In this document: piece after piece, positions 45,276-55,999 of the stretch
Position numbering within the stretch: the first letter of the stretch is position 1
Layout of the letters: every line of letters begins with the position of its first letter
Assembly: GCF_963259705.1 (NCBI RefSeq)
Contig: NC_081848.1
Location: 51,173,408 to 51,237,407 of the forward strand
DNA: 64,000 nt
Direction: 5' to 3'
Source of the DNA: Myotis daubentonii
Taxonomy: Eukaryota; Chordata; Mammalia; Chiroptera; Vespertilionidae
Made by a program: the position numbers and the translations under genes
The notes under the pieces: generated by a model
The model's input: only the letters and a program-made list of their open reading frames with translations
The model's database searches: none
Told to the model about the DNA's origin: nothing

Positions 45276-46085
45276 CAGGCTGTCAGAGACAGGAGTTTGT
45301 GTAAATGGGTGACCAAGAGCAGGCCAAGGGGCACAGAGCTGGGGAGCTGGTCACCCAGGAGCAAGTCCAGATTAAACAGGATTGTTCCCTCCGTCAGTTG
45401 GCCAGGCACGGAGGCCCTGAGGGAAGTGGCTACTGAGGACTTCCATGGGCTCATAAAGGCTTTATCCTCCTGCACCCTGGTCTTCAGCCATTCCTCCTGG
45501 AGGGCCTCAGCTTCATCTTCCACCACTGTTTACCCTTTTAGCCCTGGAATCCCAGAGCAGACAGGGAGTGTGCACTCCCCCTGGGGGAGTATTGCATCAC
45601 AGCTGGGTACATTCTGTGAAGTGTTTGTCTTGCCTGGGCTTAGTAAATGACCCCTCTCCTGTAGGCGCCAAGGCTTCCTGGCCCAGTTGGCACTGGGCAC
45701 GTCCTATAGCGGCCGCTAGGGGGAGCCTGGGCCGGAGCTCTGGGAAATTTGACCACGGTTGACGTCTTTGTTTTAGTAGGAAATCTTGGGGTGGCCTTAG
45801 GTTAATGCCAGTGAGGATCTCATTCTAAATAAACCAGTGTTCAGAGAATGTTTGATAAAGGAAAATTGTCCGACGCTAAAGGAAGAAAGAACTAGAGGAC
45901 ATCTCCACACTCCCCTTCACTGGCTGAGAGGCTAGTCTGTGTCTTCCCCAGGTGTCCTTTTAAAATAGTCATTTCAGGAGTTATACAGTGGCAGGAACAA
46001 GGGTCAGAAGTCATGGTATCCAGGTTGTTCTGGATTTTCCCTAGTTATGAGAACTTGGTCATAGCTCTACTTTTCTGAGCCTTTG
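45276..46085. other. Unique sequence with a CTCF-like core
   Basis: No gene. At 45713-45726, CCGCTAGGGGGAGC overlaps a NotI site (gcggccgc) and resembles the CTCF core with one clear mismatch. The CpG-containing cluster stands out from its surroundings. Confidence 0.35.
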
Positions 46086-46089
46086 GTTA

Positions 46090-46260
46090 CTAATAACGTC
46101 TATTACCATTCATTGGCTCTGTTCCATGTGTCACGCTGCTAAAAATAATCTCATTTAGTCCTCACAACAATTATATGAAGGAAGATTTTGTTATCCCCAT
46201 TGTATAAATTAAAAACCTGAGGCATAAGAAGTAACCTGTCTGAGGTTTGAATCCAGTAGA
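46090..46260 (-). repeat. MIR fragment (antisense)
   Basis: 'taatctcatttagtcctcac', 'ttgttatccccattgtataa' and 'gaggtttgaatccagtag' follow antisense MIR. Confidence 0.7.
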
Positions 46261-46745
46261 GTTGTTGAGATCTTTCTGACTCAAGATGATGCTGAGGCAG
46301 TCTACTATTTCCAGAATACTCTCACTTTTCAAATGAGCCTCAACAACAATAATAATCCCTTTGTCACACATTTTAAATTTCAAACTTTAAAGTTAATCTA
46401 ATAATTATTTATAGCTGAGATTTATATTCAAGATTATATTCAAGGTCATAGAAAGACCTTGTGTTTTAGGGTCTACGAATCACCTCCACAAGAGATGTGC
46501 GGAGGGGTCTGGAACCACAACGGGGATCCTGAGCATGACAAGGACCTGATCAGAGCCCAGCTCTGGAGCACACACAACGGCACCGCCTTTTCCCCATGCC
46601 TGCTCCCCTCTGGCACAGGCTTGTGGAAAACCCATCTCTCCCCGGCCACTCCATTGCCCTTGGGCAGAGGTCTCCAGTCCTCTAACGAAGAGTCTGATGG
46701 AACAGTCCCCTCAGCTATTTAGGCTCAAAGTAGCCCACTGCTGGC
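46261..46745. other. Unassigned sequence
   Basis: No gene or named repeat. Confidence 0.3.
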
Positions 46746-46747
46746 TG

Positions 46748-46808
46748 TATTTTTCTTTTGAAATTCAGTGCATCTTCCTGGAAACATAACCTTTCCATTT
46801 ATCCAAAA
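46748..46808 (+). repeat. 61-bp exact inverted repeat, left arm
   Basis: By direct comparison, the reverse complement of this segment is identical to 47535-47595 at all 61 positions. The left arm lies in non-repetitive sequence, so it is probably the original copy. Confidence 0.95.
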
Positions 46809-46869
46809 CCTTCCCCCTTTCTTCTCTTCACGTCAGCGCACAAAGCTGCAAGGCTTATAAGAACTAAAA

Positions 46870-46995
46870 CTTGGAACAACTTGAATGTCCCTCCACAGAG
46901 GACTTTGATTAAATAAGTTAGGCTACCTCCTTCTTCTGTTCATTAGTCATGTTAAATCCAATTATACATGCAGTTGAAATAAATATAATTCAAAC
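46870..46995 (+). repeat. Probable old L1 fragment
   Basis: 'ggaacaacttgaatgtccct' and 'gattaaataagttaggctac' resemble the end of ORF2 in old L1. Confidence 0.45.
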
Positions 46996-47262
46996 TGTCT
47001 GAGGCCAAAATAGAGGTTTATTGGCCCATGTACTTGAAAGGCTCAAAGATATATGGCTTGAGGTCCAATGAGATCTAGGTATTCAATGTCAGGAACATGC
47101 CTCTTTCTGAACCTTGTCTCTGCTTTCTTCTGCATAGACTTCATTCTCAGGCAGCAAAGATAGTAAACAGCAGCTCAGACTTTTATCTCACAGAATTCAC
47201 CACCCCACAAGGTAAAGAGACTCTCATGCAATAGTTTAAACTTTGGCTGCCCTTTTTCGTGA

Positions 47263-47400
47263 GTGTTGTTGTTGTTAATCCTCACTCAAGGATATTTTTC
47301 CTTTTTTTTTTTTTTTTTTTTAAGAGAGAGTGTAAGGAAGGGAAGAGACACACACAGAGAAAGAAACATTAATGTGAGAGAGACACATCAATTGGCTGCC
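47263..47400 (-). mobile_element. Truncated Ves-type SINE 3' fragment (antisense)
   Basis: A long T-run (about 47303-47322) is followed by a purine-rich segment and 'gaaacattaatgtgagagag' and 'catcaattggctgcc'. This is the antisense 3' half of a Ves SINE. The tRNA-related part is missing. Confidence 0.7.
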
Positions 47401-47534
47401 CATTTTTGGACAAATCTTGGTGATTCAGACCAGATCAAATCTTAGTGAAGAGACAGATATAACAAAAAGGCTAGACCATTAAACTTCTAAAGGTAAACAT
47501 GATAAAATCTTTACAGCCTTGGAATAGGCAAAGA

Positions 47535-47595
47535 TTTTGGATAAATGGAAAGGTTATGTTTCCAGGAAGATGCACTGAATTTCAAAAGAAAAATA
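47535..47595 (-). repeat. 61-bp exact inverted repeat, right arm
   Basis: Exact reverse complement of 46748-46808. It lies inside old L1 sequence just before a (CA)n tract, so this arm looks like the secondary copy. Confidence 0.95.
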
Positions 47596-47599
47596 AAGA

Positions 47600-47605
<6 letters not shown>

Positions 47606-47638
<33 letters not shown>
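47606..47638 (+). repeat. (CA)n microsatellite
   Basis: About sixteen CA units directly after the inverted copy. Confidence 0.93.
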
Positions 47639-47640
<2 letters not shown>

Positions 47641-47854
47641 TCATAAAAGGGGGAAATATTATAAACTGGACTTAATCAAAGTTAAAAAACTGTTACTTAA
47701 AAGACACTATTTGAAATGAAAAGGCAAAGCTCAGACTGAGAGAAAAGAATAGATGTCCCTTAAACTGTAAAATAATTTCACCACTTAAAAATAAGTGACA
47801 TGTATCACTATGCAAAGATTTGGTGGGAGAAAGATTTCTGTTTTATACACTACT

Positions 47855-47928
47855 ATGTTTCCAGCACCTAAAATAGTACACAATCAATATTTGTTGAGTG
47901 AATGAATCATAAAAATGTTATTACATTA
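47855..47928 (+). repeat. L2 3' end fragment
   Basis: 'ctatgtttccagcacctaaa' and 'caatatttgttgagtgaatg' match the sense L2 3' end. Confidence 0.65.
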
Positions 47929-49470
47929 AAAATAATGCTATGTACAGATTGATCTAATTTATGTAAGAAAAGTATATTGTATATATGTGGAAATACATAT
48001 ACTATGTTTGCATTGCATCTGTAAAGAGAAAGATGGGCTTTTCACGCTTTCTACTCATGTACATGTGGGAGATTTTACAAAGAAAAATAGTAACAATCAC
48101 AAGGCGATCTTATTTCAGGGCCTGGCCTTGAAGTCCTCAGGCCATGCCTTGCCGGCAGTAGAGGAGCCATACCTAGTGGTTCTGGGAATGACTCCAGACT
48201 CTGCCTCCCAAGCCCACTTTAAAGTTATACTCATGATTGATTTATCAGGTTTTAGTGTAATTTGTGCACAACTGAGCTTCTCCCTTTTGACCCAGCTCCT
48301 TTGAATTGACAAATTGTGCAGCTTTTAATTTGCCTTTCCTGCAAAATGCTGTCTCTCTAGTCATTTCCTCAGACCATCCAATTCAGCTCCTGTATGAATG
48401 ATGCTCCAACCTGCTATTGATTCAGGTTCCCCAGACACTATATCCTGATCCAGGAAATGTCCTAGCTCTTCCTCTGGGGGGAAAACTTTACAAAATGCCT
48501 TCAAGTCACTGGAATTATGTATGACATAAAGTGTAAGGAAAAACTACTGTATGTTTAACATAGTCACTGTTTTCACAGAATTGAGCAGGACAAAGTTTCT
48601 TTATTCTCCCATTTTAAAGAAAGGGCAGAACTGAGCCCTCTAGTTCACACAACTATTGAGTGGCTCTTGTTTAAATGAAAGTCTCTCTGGCTAAAATGTA
48701 TTCTCTCTTGTTCAACCAGACCAAGTTGATAGTGGGGAATATGCACAGATAGCGGGACCCTGCTCATCCTCAAGTATCCCCATGTAAATTTGGAAGTGAC
48801 AGAATTCTCCTAAAGCCTGAAGGAAGTTTTTACTCTAATCTTATTGCACCTGCATATATGCCACAGACGACGTTGCTCTGAGAGATGGACATTCCTCTGC
48901 CTGGAATGTGTCCCTGGTTGGCCTTAGGAAAACGTTTAGGTCTGGGAAGAGAAGAAGCTGATTATCCAAGAGAGCTTGGTGATTTTCCTACTCACCCAAG
49001 GCAAGAGGAGTGGTTTCTCAGGATATACAAAGATTTCAGCACTTTCAAAAGTGCGACAAAGAAAGCAAGCCAAGAGGTTTTTCAAAAGTGACTTAATGAA
49101 GAGTATGCTCATAATGTCCTCCCATTCAATATCCTCTAGTAAAAATACCCTAGCCGTAGTGCAAAAGTGGCAGCTTCATACACTGTGTGACCAGGTCCCT
49201 TTACCCCAGTTGATTGGGCCAGATATTGAGCTAGTCTGACTCTACCCGCTGGCTGACATGACCTCAACTTATAAAACAACTCAAGGAAGTGAGGAAGCAA
49301 TGTCCTGAATATTGAAGAAATAAATGACAAGTGATCAGACTGGATGGTGAGACTTCCCAGAACACTGGAAGCCAGGCACATACCCCTGCTCAAGAGAAAG
49401 GACCTACATATGTGGACATTTTAATGTCCTTTCAAGGAAATGGCAGATTACCCATAATCAGTGAAGTCTG
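47929..49470. other. Unassigned sequence
   Basis: No gene recognised. The small open frames at 47987-48304 and 48885-49239 carry no recognisable motif. Confidence 0.3.
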
Positions 49471-49479
49471 CTAACAACC

Positions 49480-49520
49480 TCCCCCTCTCTTTCTCTCCCT
49501 CCCTCTCTCTCTCTCTCTCT

Positions 49521-49589
<69 letters not shown>

Positions 49590-49612
49590 ACACACACACA
49601 CACACACACCCC
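49480..49612 (+). repeat. (CT)n/(CA)n compound microsatellite
   Basis: About 90 bp of CT with interruptions passes straight into about 40 bp of CA. Confidence 0.95.
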
Positions 49613-49650
49613 TCCAATCAGCATTTAGTGCCTTATTGGAGAAATATATA

Positions 49651-49871
49651 TTTTATTCTGGCCTGTGTGGCTTGATGATTGAGCATCCACCTATGAACCA
49701 GGAGGTCACTGTTCGATTCCCAGTCAGGGCACATGTCTGGGTTGTGAGCTTGATCCCCAGTAGGGGGCGTGGAGCAGCAGGCTGCAGATTGATGATTCTC
49801 TTTCATTACTGATGTTTCTATCTCCCTCTCCCTTCCTCTTTCTGAAATAAATAAAAAATATTTTTTAAAAA
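49651..49871 (+). mobile_element. Ves SINE (lineage A), first of a tandem pair
   Basis: Full SINE. The duplication gaaatatata lies at 49641-49650 and 49872-49881. A 'gcgtggagcagcaggctgcag' variant block replaces the usual gtgcaggaggcagc. Immediately followed by a second SINE. Confidence 0.92.
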
Positions 49872-49881
49872 GAAATATATA

Positions 49882-50108
49882 GCCTGACCGGTTTGGCTCA
49901 GTGGATAGAGCGTCGGCTTGCGGACTGAAGGGTCCCGGGTTCGATTCCGGTCAAGGGCATGTACCTTGGTTGCAGGCACATCCCTAGTGGGGTTGTGTGC
50001 AAGAGGCAACTGATTGATGTTTCTCTCTCATCGATGTTTCTAACTCTCTATCCCCCCCCTTCCTCTCTGTAAAAAAATCAATAAAATACATTTTTAAAAA
50101 ATAAAAAA
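49882..50108 (+). mobile_element. Ves SINE (lineage B), second of a tandem pair
   Basis: Begins 'gcctgaccggtttggctcag'. Its head is the best-preserved lineage-B tRNA-like sequence in the window (A box tggctcagtggatagagc, B box gggttcgattccgg). A third copy of gaaatatata follows at 50109, so it entered at the 3' duplication of the first SINE. Confidence 0.94.
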
Positions 50109-50308
50109 GAAATATATATATATATTAAAAAACCCAAGGCTCAACTGACATTTGAAGAAAACTTATGTTTCACATAACAGATTGAGACAAAATGAAGAAT
50201 CAGGAGGGGAAAAAGAAGAAAGGAAAGTAATATAGAGAACTTACGAACAATTCAGGAAATGAATAAACTTTAAAAAATTATAATACACTCAAGAAAATGA
50301 CAGGTAAG

Positions 50309-50494
50309 CCCTAACCGAGTAGGTCAGTTAGTTAGAGTATCATCTAGATATGCCAAGGTTGGGAGGTTTGGCCCCTGGTCAGGGTACATACAAGAATCAA
50401 CCAATGAGTGCATGGAAAGTGGAACAATAAATTGATGTCTCTCTCTCCCTCTCTCTGTAAGTTCAATAAATAAAATAATAAAAATAAATTTTTA
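50309..50494 (+). mobile_element. Ves SINE (lineage C)
   Basis: Head 'ccctaaccgagtaggtcagttagttagag', body 'caaccaatgagtgcatgg' and 'tggaacaataaattgatgtc'. This lineage differs from A and B in the middle. The B box is degraded (gggaggtttggcccc). Flanks aaatgacaggtaag and aaatggcaggtgag are imperfect duplications. Confidence 0.88.
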
Positions 50495-50727
50495 AAAATG
50501 GCAGGTGAGGTTATTGAGCAACAAGAGACTAGATATTAAAACCACTCTTCTGTTGAGCATACCTATAAAAGTTTAATTAAAAAAATTAAACCTACTTAGA
50601 GACACTGAAGCACCGGAAAGATAGTGAAGCGTTGCTGGACCAAGATGGAGAAGACAGAAATATGGGAGCATCAAGGAACTTGGACCCCTTTAACCTAGAG
50701 ACACCTATCAACTCCAGAAGAATTGTC

Positions 50728-51225
50728 TTAAAAACATCACAAGTTCATTGTCTCACAGTTCTACAAGCCAAAACTCCAAAACCAGTTTCACTGGGACAAA
50801 AATCAAGATGCCAGCAGCACCGCATTCCTTGCGAAAGCTCTAGGGGAGAATCTATTACAGCTTCTGGAGGCTGTTGCCATTCTTGGATAGTGGTGACATC
50901 ACTCCAGTCTTCAAGGTCAGCATCTTCAAATCTCTTTCTGCTCCGTCTTCCTATGACCTTCACCCTGTTGTGCCTATGTCAAACATCCCTCTGCCTCTCT
51001 TAAAATGATACCTGTGCACCCCAAAAAATAAAATTAAAAATAGAAAAACACCTATGGTGGTATTTTGGGGCCATCCTGAAAATCCAGGACAATCTCCTTA
51101 CCTCAAGATCCTTAACCTATTCACATTTTAAAAGATTCTTATCCAAATAATGTCACATTTACAGGTTTCAAGAATTAGGACCCAACATCATCGGTGGAAC
51201 ATTTTTCAGCCTATCAGAAGTCTAT
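50728..51225 (-). repeat. LTR-like remnant (antisense)
   Basis: 'tcattgtctcacagttctac', 'gaaagctctaggggagaatc', 'tcctgaaaatccaggac', 'caagatccttaacctattc' and 'gtcacatttacaggtttcaag' run in the order of an antisense old ERV LTR. I am not sure of the family. Non-coding, without internal retroviral sequence. Confidence 0.6.
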
Positions 51226-51229
51226 AAAA

Positions 51230-51595
51230 AAATCAAATAGCTATTAATAAATATAAGAAAAGCTGCTTAAGAGCTTGACAGTGAAAACCACAAAACATTA
51301 TTGAGAGAAATTAAAATAAATTTAAATAAATGGAAGGATGTATTATTTTCATGAATGGAAGACAGTATTATAAAGATACCAATAGTGTCCAAATTGATCT
51401 GTAAATTGCATGCAATTTTGATCAAAGTGTCAGCCATGTTATATTGGTGGAATTGACAAGCTTTTCTAACAATGATATGAAAATGCAAAAGCTGAGAAGA
51501 CTCATAATAACCTTGAAAAAAGAACAAAGTTGTAGGAATTAAACAACTAGGTATCAATAAAAAGTTAAAAATATAAGTGAAGCTATATGACAATT
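51230..51595 (+). repeat. Old L1 (L1M) ORF2 fragment
   Basis: 'agagaaattaaaataaattt', 'gacagtattataaagatacc' and 'tgtccaaattgatctgtaaa' match L1 ORF2. Confidence 0.65.
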
Positions 51596-51599
51596 GAAT

Positions 51600-52660
51600 T
51601 CTAAAGCAGCATGTTTAAAATGTTAATGTGTACAAGGGGACCAGATAAGCATAAACTTACATTATACGTTTTCTACTCACTGTATTCCCCCTCTCCCACT
51701 TTCCAGAATAAGCACATTCATTGCAGTGAGGGTTTTTGTTTGTAATAAATGAAAAAAGTAATTGCCAGGAAATATTTGCTGAATTGGCTTTCATAAACTA
51801 GTCTTGGCAATTTTTAAAATAATAAATATTGCATCAACCAGAGGAGTAATACCTTCCCATACATGTCCATTGGTGATTTTGGGAAATGATAAGTGATCAT
51901 ATACTGAACTTGGATATTAAATATTGAATATTGAATGAGTCAGTTTTCTATGAAGGCTTTTTTCCAATTTAATGATCTGCAGACCAAGAGGACAGTGGGA
52001 TCAATTCTGTACTTGGCTGCTATCTAGGAAGCACAGGGCTCATTCTGTAATTCCCTCAGGTTACGTGTGTATTGTATATCAGGACCTTTTTATCTGGACA
52101 AATAGCCCTAGGACCTCACTCCATTGTGTTTCAGCAAACAGTACTAGCCAGTGATCTAAAATCAGCTGCCTATACAAATAATGGCTCCATTGGACCTTAT
52201 CTTTCTATTGTGGCTCCTAAAATTAGTATTTCTTTCTGATATAATGAAAGAAATTGTCTCCATTGCTTGCAAAAAGCAAAGCCTGATATTACAGCACGAT
52301 TACTTTCAGAATAAATTGAATACTGTATTGTCCAGCAATAATTATAATGTTAAAGAGATTTCAGTCTGCAAGATAGGAAGAAGTCCTGTCAATTAGATAA
52401 CAGTCAACAAACCAATAACCAAACTGTACTGGTGAATTAAACATAATTAGCCTTATATATTTAAAAAGTATTCAGAGGCAAAGTCAAGTCATTCTCTGGG
52501 AAGATGTTAAGATGGCCAAATGCAGCTATAAGTCACCTCTGCATCTAAGCCTGGCTTTGGCCTAATGGAGAGCCTGATGTTTAAGAGCACACACCATGGT
52601 GCTTTTCACTGTCCTTTGTTTCCACTATAGTAAGCCTAGTTCAGGCCCCTCTCACTTAAC
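51600..52660. other. Unassigned AT-rich sequence
   Basis: No gene or named repeat. The frame at 52181-52396 has a hydrophobic start but no supporting context. Confidence 0.3.
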
Positions 52661-52664
52661 ATTT

Positions 52665-53034
52665 GTGTCTCAGTTCAGTTAAGCTACTATAACAAAATAC
52701 CACAGATTGGGTGGTTTCTAAACAAGAGAAATCTATTTCTCACAGTTCTGGAGACTGGATGTTTGAGACCACATGGTCAGATTCTTTGTCTAGTGAGGGT
52801 CCTCTTCGTGCTTCATAAATAACCATCTTTTCACATTATTACTCACATAGCAGAAGGAACTAGAGAGCTCTGTGGGGTCTATTGATAAGAGCACTAATCC
52901 TGTTCATGAGGGTTCCGCCTTCAGGACCCTAAGCATGTTCCAAAGATTTCACCTACTAATACCAATACATTAAACATTAGGTTTCAACATATGAATTGGG
53001 GGTGGGAGGGACACACAGATATTCAGTCTATAGT
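52665..53034 (-). mobile_element. MaLR LTR (MST/MLT1 type), antisense
   Basis: Antisense counterpart of the LTR at 40577: 'ctactataacaaaataccac', 'atttctcacagttctggaga', 'tagtgagggtcctcttcgtg', 'tcaacatatgaattggggg' and 'attcagtctatagta'. Solo, non-coding and old. Confidence 0.8.
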
Positions 53035-53945
53035 ACTATGTTCCTATCTCCACCCAGTTCATCTACCCACATGGGGCACACTACAATCAAATTATCTTTT
53101 TAAAAATAACAACTAAAGAGTCATCATTTACAACCTGGTATTCCTTGCATCAGTTCGGACCGGTTAGGTTATAGTGAGGCAGTGAACATCTCTAGGTCTT
53201 AGGGGCTTAACACAACAAAAGGTTGCTTCCTGATTATGCTGCATGCTCAGTGCTGATTGGCCGTGGAACTGTATTCTCTGTAGACACTTGGACCTGGTGG
53301 AAGAAGGCTGTAATAGGTCATAATACCCACAGCTGAAGGAAGTAAGGGAACATGGCAAATCACTCACCGACACTTAGATGTTTTGCCTGAAAGTGACATC
53401 CGTATACCCGCTCACATTTCTCTAGCTGAGGCAAGTCATGTGGCTGTGCCTGACTTCAAAAGGGGGCAGGGAAATGCTAACTAACCTACCATGTGCCTGC
53501 AGAGAGAAATAGAACACTGTGACCAGCCCAATAACTTCTACTTCTATAACTGAAGAATTTAAATGAGAGAAATATACATCCTTATGGGAAAAAAGGGTGA
53601 GGACCATTGAAGTATCTTGTAAATATTTTTAAACTTACAATAAAAAAGCAATTACTTCAGCACACCACATAGTATTATTATATGTATTAAATTTAACTAA
53701 GGATTTCATATAATTTATCTCCTATTATCAAAGTTTTCTCTCTGAAAATTTTAAAATGTCTCTACTCAGTAGTTTCAGTGTTACCTTAATTTTGCTTAGT
53801 ATATATGAAGTATGTGAAATATACAAATATAGCATATATGAAAAGGCACTTTTCTATGATTTTGTATTCCAGCTTGGATCCTATTTTATTTTTAACTCCT
53901 CAAAACAATTGAAAATCTATATATTCTCAATTAGGCATACTCACA
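53035..53945. other. Unassigned sequence
   Basis: No gene or named repeat recognised. Confidence 0.3.
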
Positions 53946-53953
53946 TTCTAGAA

Positions 53954-54022
53954 CAGCGGTCGCCAACCAATGGTTCGTGGACCACTGGTGGTCCATGAGG
54001 TCTGAAAGGCTGGCGACCGCTG
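53954..54022. mobile_element. 69-bp hAT miniature element
   Basis: Terminal inverted repeats cagcggtcgccaacc and ggctggcgaccgctg. A perfect, self-complementary 8-bp target duplication ttctagaa is at 53946-53953 and 54023-54030. The centre has its own near-palindrome (ggaccactggtggtcc), so the element is almost all foldback. Too small to be other than a passively mobilised element. Confidence 0.9.
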
Positions 54023-54349
54023 TTCTAGAATATTATATATAACTTTATCTTTAATAACTTAAATTATATAGAAAAGATATTTGTGATAGGAAAGAAATAT
54101 CTGGAGTAGTTTGTTGTTATTATTTCACCTCTCCTCAAAATCTTTAAAATTTTCCACTACCCATCCGTTCAGATTCAAATTTTAATATTTAGTTTGGCTA
54201 AGATGGCTAGCTCTCTACCAAAAATTTAAAAATTCCCCTTTCCCTTTCCAGAATGTGAAGTTGTCACTGGGAAATAGCTGCTTAGCTCTCCTTGCAGCCA
54301 AGTATAGCTAATGAGATTTAAGCAGGAGTTATTTTTTTTTCCTGATATT

Positions 54350-54605
54350 ATTACATAGAAAACACTTGTAAAGCACATAATATGTGCCAGGTACAGATAG
54401 GTGTTGGACAAACATTAACTCACTTACTGCACATAACAGTCCTGTAAGGTAAGTTCTATTATTGACCCCATTTTACAGATAAAGAAACTGAAGGTCAGAC
54501 TAGTTGAGTAATACAGACGTGCACAGCTAGTACGTCACAAAGATGCGACTCCAGCCCAGGTAATCCAATTCCAGAGTTTATACTTTTAACCACTTGCTTC
54601 CTCTT
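54350..54605 (-). repeat. MIR (antisense), nearly full length
   Basis: 'cataatatgtgccaggtaca', 'aacagtcctgtaaggtaag', 'ccattttacagataaagaaac' and 'cttttaaccacttgcttcc' span most of MIR. Confidence 0.8.
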
Positions 54606-54884
54606 GGGCCAAGGCCTTTAAAAAGCAAACAGGGCTTCTCCATCTTCTCTGCTGTAGCCCCAGGAGGTAACAGAGCCACACAACTACAGGATCCTGGTTT
54701 CCTGATTAGCCACAGGGAAGCAAGTTACCAGTGACCAGGAACTCCCACACTGGATTACCACATAAAGGCAAAATTAACTTCTGTTGAACCAAGACTGAAA
54801 GCCTTGTTTTGTTACAGCATCGAGTGTTTCCCCCAACTGACAATACAGGGCAACCAGGACCCACCACAGTTTATCTTGGTGCAG

Positions 54885-55005
54885 AGTCAAGAGGCCTAGA
54901 TTTTAGCTCCAGCACAGCCTTTGACTTAATGTATGACCTTAAGGAAGTACTTCTTCCCTCAAGGCCTCATTTGAAAGGTTAAGGGGTTGAATTAGAATCT
55001 AATCC
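54885..55005 (+). repeat. MIR fragment
   Basis: 'ggcctagattttagctccag', 'atgaccttaaggaagtactt' and 'cctcatttgaaaggttaagg' follow sense MIR. Confidence 0.6.
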
Positions 55006-55008
55006 AAC

Positions 55009-55219
55009 CAGTGGTTCTCAACCTTCTGGCCCTTTAAATACAGTTCCTCATGTTGTGACCCAACCATAAAATTATTTTCGTTGCTACTTCATAACTGTAA
55101 TGTTGCTATGTTATGAATTGTAATGTAAATATCAGATATGCAGGATGGTCTTAGGCGACCCCTGTGAAAGGGTCGTTCAACCGCTAAAGGGGTCGCGATC
55201 CACAGGTTGAGAACCGCTG
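55009..55219 (-). mobile_element. SPIN-related hAT miniature element, second subfamily
   Basis: Bounded by cagtggttctcaacct and aggttgagaaccgctg. The reverse complement has 'ggggtcgcctaagaccatcc' and 'attataaagta'-type text, as seen in bat and rodent SPIN/URR1-like elements. The interior differs from the element at 18165. No 8-bp direct duplication is visible. The flanks instead show an inverted similarity (tctaatcc / ggattaga). Confidence 0.8.
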
Positions 55220-55224
55220 GATTA

Positions 55225-55435
55225 GATCAACATTTTGCAACTTGTATTTTATGGAACAACCTATTTTAACTATGTTGCCTGAATCTTCTTGAAAACAGGC
55301 CAAATAATGCAGGGAAAATTTAGATACTACAACTACAACCCCCTTTGGAAAGTCATAATAGTATTCACTTTATGAAATCCTTATATAAAAACTTTAACAC
55401 TATTTACCAGATAGATTTGGCCACAAGATCTCTTA
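55225..55435. other. Unassigned sequence
   Basis: Nothing recognised. Confidence 0.3.
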
Positions 55436-55439
55436 TTTT

Positions 55440-55705
55440 TTTTTAATTGGGAGACATTTGATAATATTTAGAGGGTGACTATAGTTAATAATGCCGTATT
55501 AAATATTTGAACATTGCTAATCAAGTAAATCTTAGTTCTCATCACAAGGAAAAGAGATTTTGCAACTATATATCGTTATGGATGCTAACTAGACTTATTG
55601 TGGTGACCGTTTCACAATATATACAAATACCAAATCATCATTGTAGACCTGAAACTCATACAATGTTATATGTCAATTGTGTTTCAATAAAAAAAAAATA
55701 CTTAG
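55440..55705 (+). repeat. L1 3' UTR fragment
   Basis: 'gagggtgactatagttaata', 'gatgctaactagacttattg', 'caaatcatcattgtagacc' and 'tgttatatgtcaattgtg', ending in 'caataaaaaaaa', are the 3' end of a mammalian L1 with its A-tail. A small open frame through it is not a gene. Confidence 0.8.
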
Positions 55706-55864
55706 AGGGATACCAGTGTACTAAGAAATGTAGTTTGGGGAATGGTGAACTAGAATCCCGATACTATTCCAAGTTCTAAAACTGCCGTGCACGTCTGTCG
55801 ACCTTACCAGATTTCACTCACACAGCTTCTAGCAGGTCACCAAATGCAGCATCCATCTTGACTT

Positions 55865-55995
55865 AGGACTGGGAACCTCTTGCCTGTTTCCTGAGGCTGG
55901 AATGGCCCCCATCTCCTCTGCGTTGCAAATCTGTCCTATCCTTCAAGGCTCAGCTCAACTCCGTGTCTGGTCCATGAAGGCCCCGCGGTGTGATA
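55865..55995 (+). repeat. L2 fragment
   Basis: 'aggctggaatggcccccatc', 'ccttcaaggctcagctcaac' and 'tccatgaaggcccc' follow sense L2. Confidence 0.65.
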
Positions 55996-55999
55996 CAGC

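Larger units (their letters stand above)
47420..47830 (+). repeat. Old L1 (L1M) ORF2 fragment with a foreign insert
   Basis: 'aggctagaccattaaacttc' and 'acagccttggaataggcaaag' lead into the 61-bp inverted copy and a (CA)n tract. L1 sequence then resumes at about 47639: 'ataaactggacttaatcaaag', 'aaaagacactatttgaaatg'. The insert replaces or interrupts L1 text near the 'ggcaaagattt' site. Confidence 0.65.

Noticed and set aside
49882..49960. tRNA gene
   Set aside because: A and B boxes are present, but the sequence is the head of a Ves SINE with target duplications and a 3' body. A mature tRNA cloverleaf and acceptor stem are not supported.
40577..53034. The two MaLR LTRs as a proviral pair
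   Set aside because: They are in opposite orientation, 12 kb apart, with unrelated repeats between.
55507..55779. A 90-codon open frame
   Set aside because: It runs through an L1 3' UTR and its A-tail.
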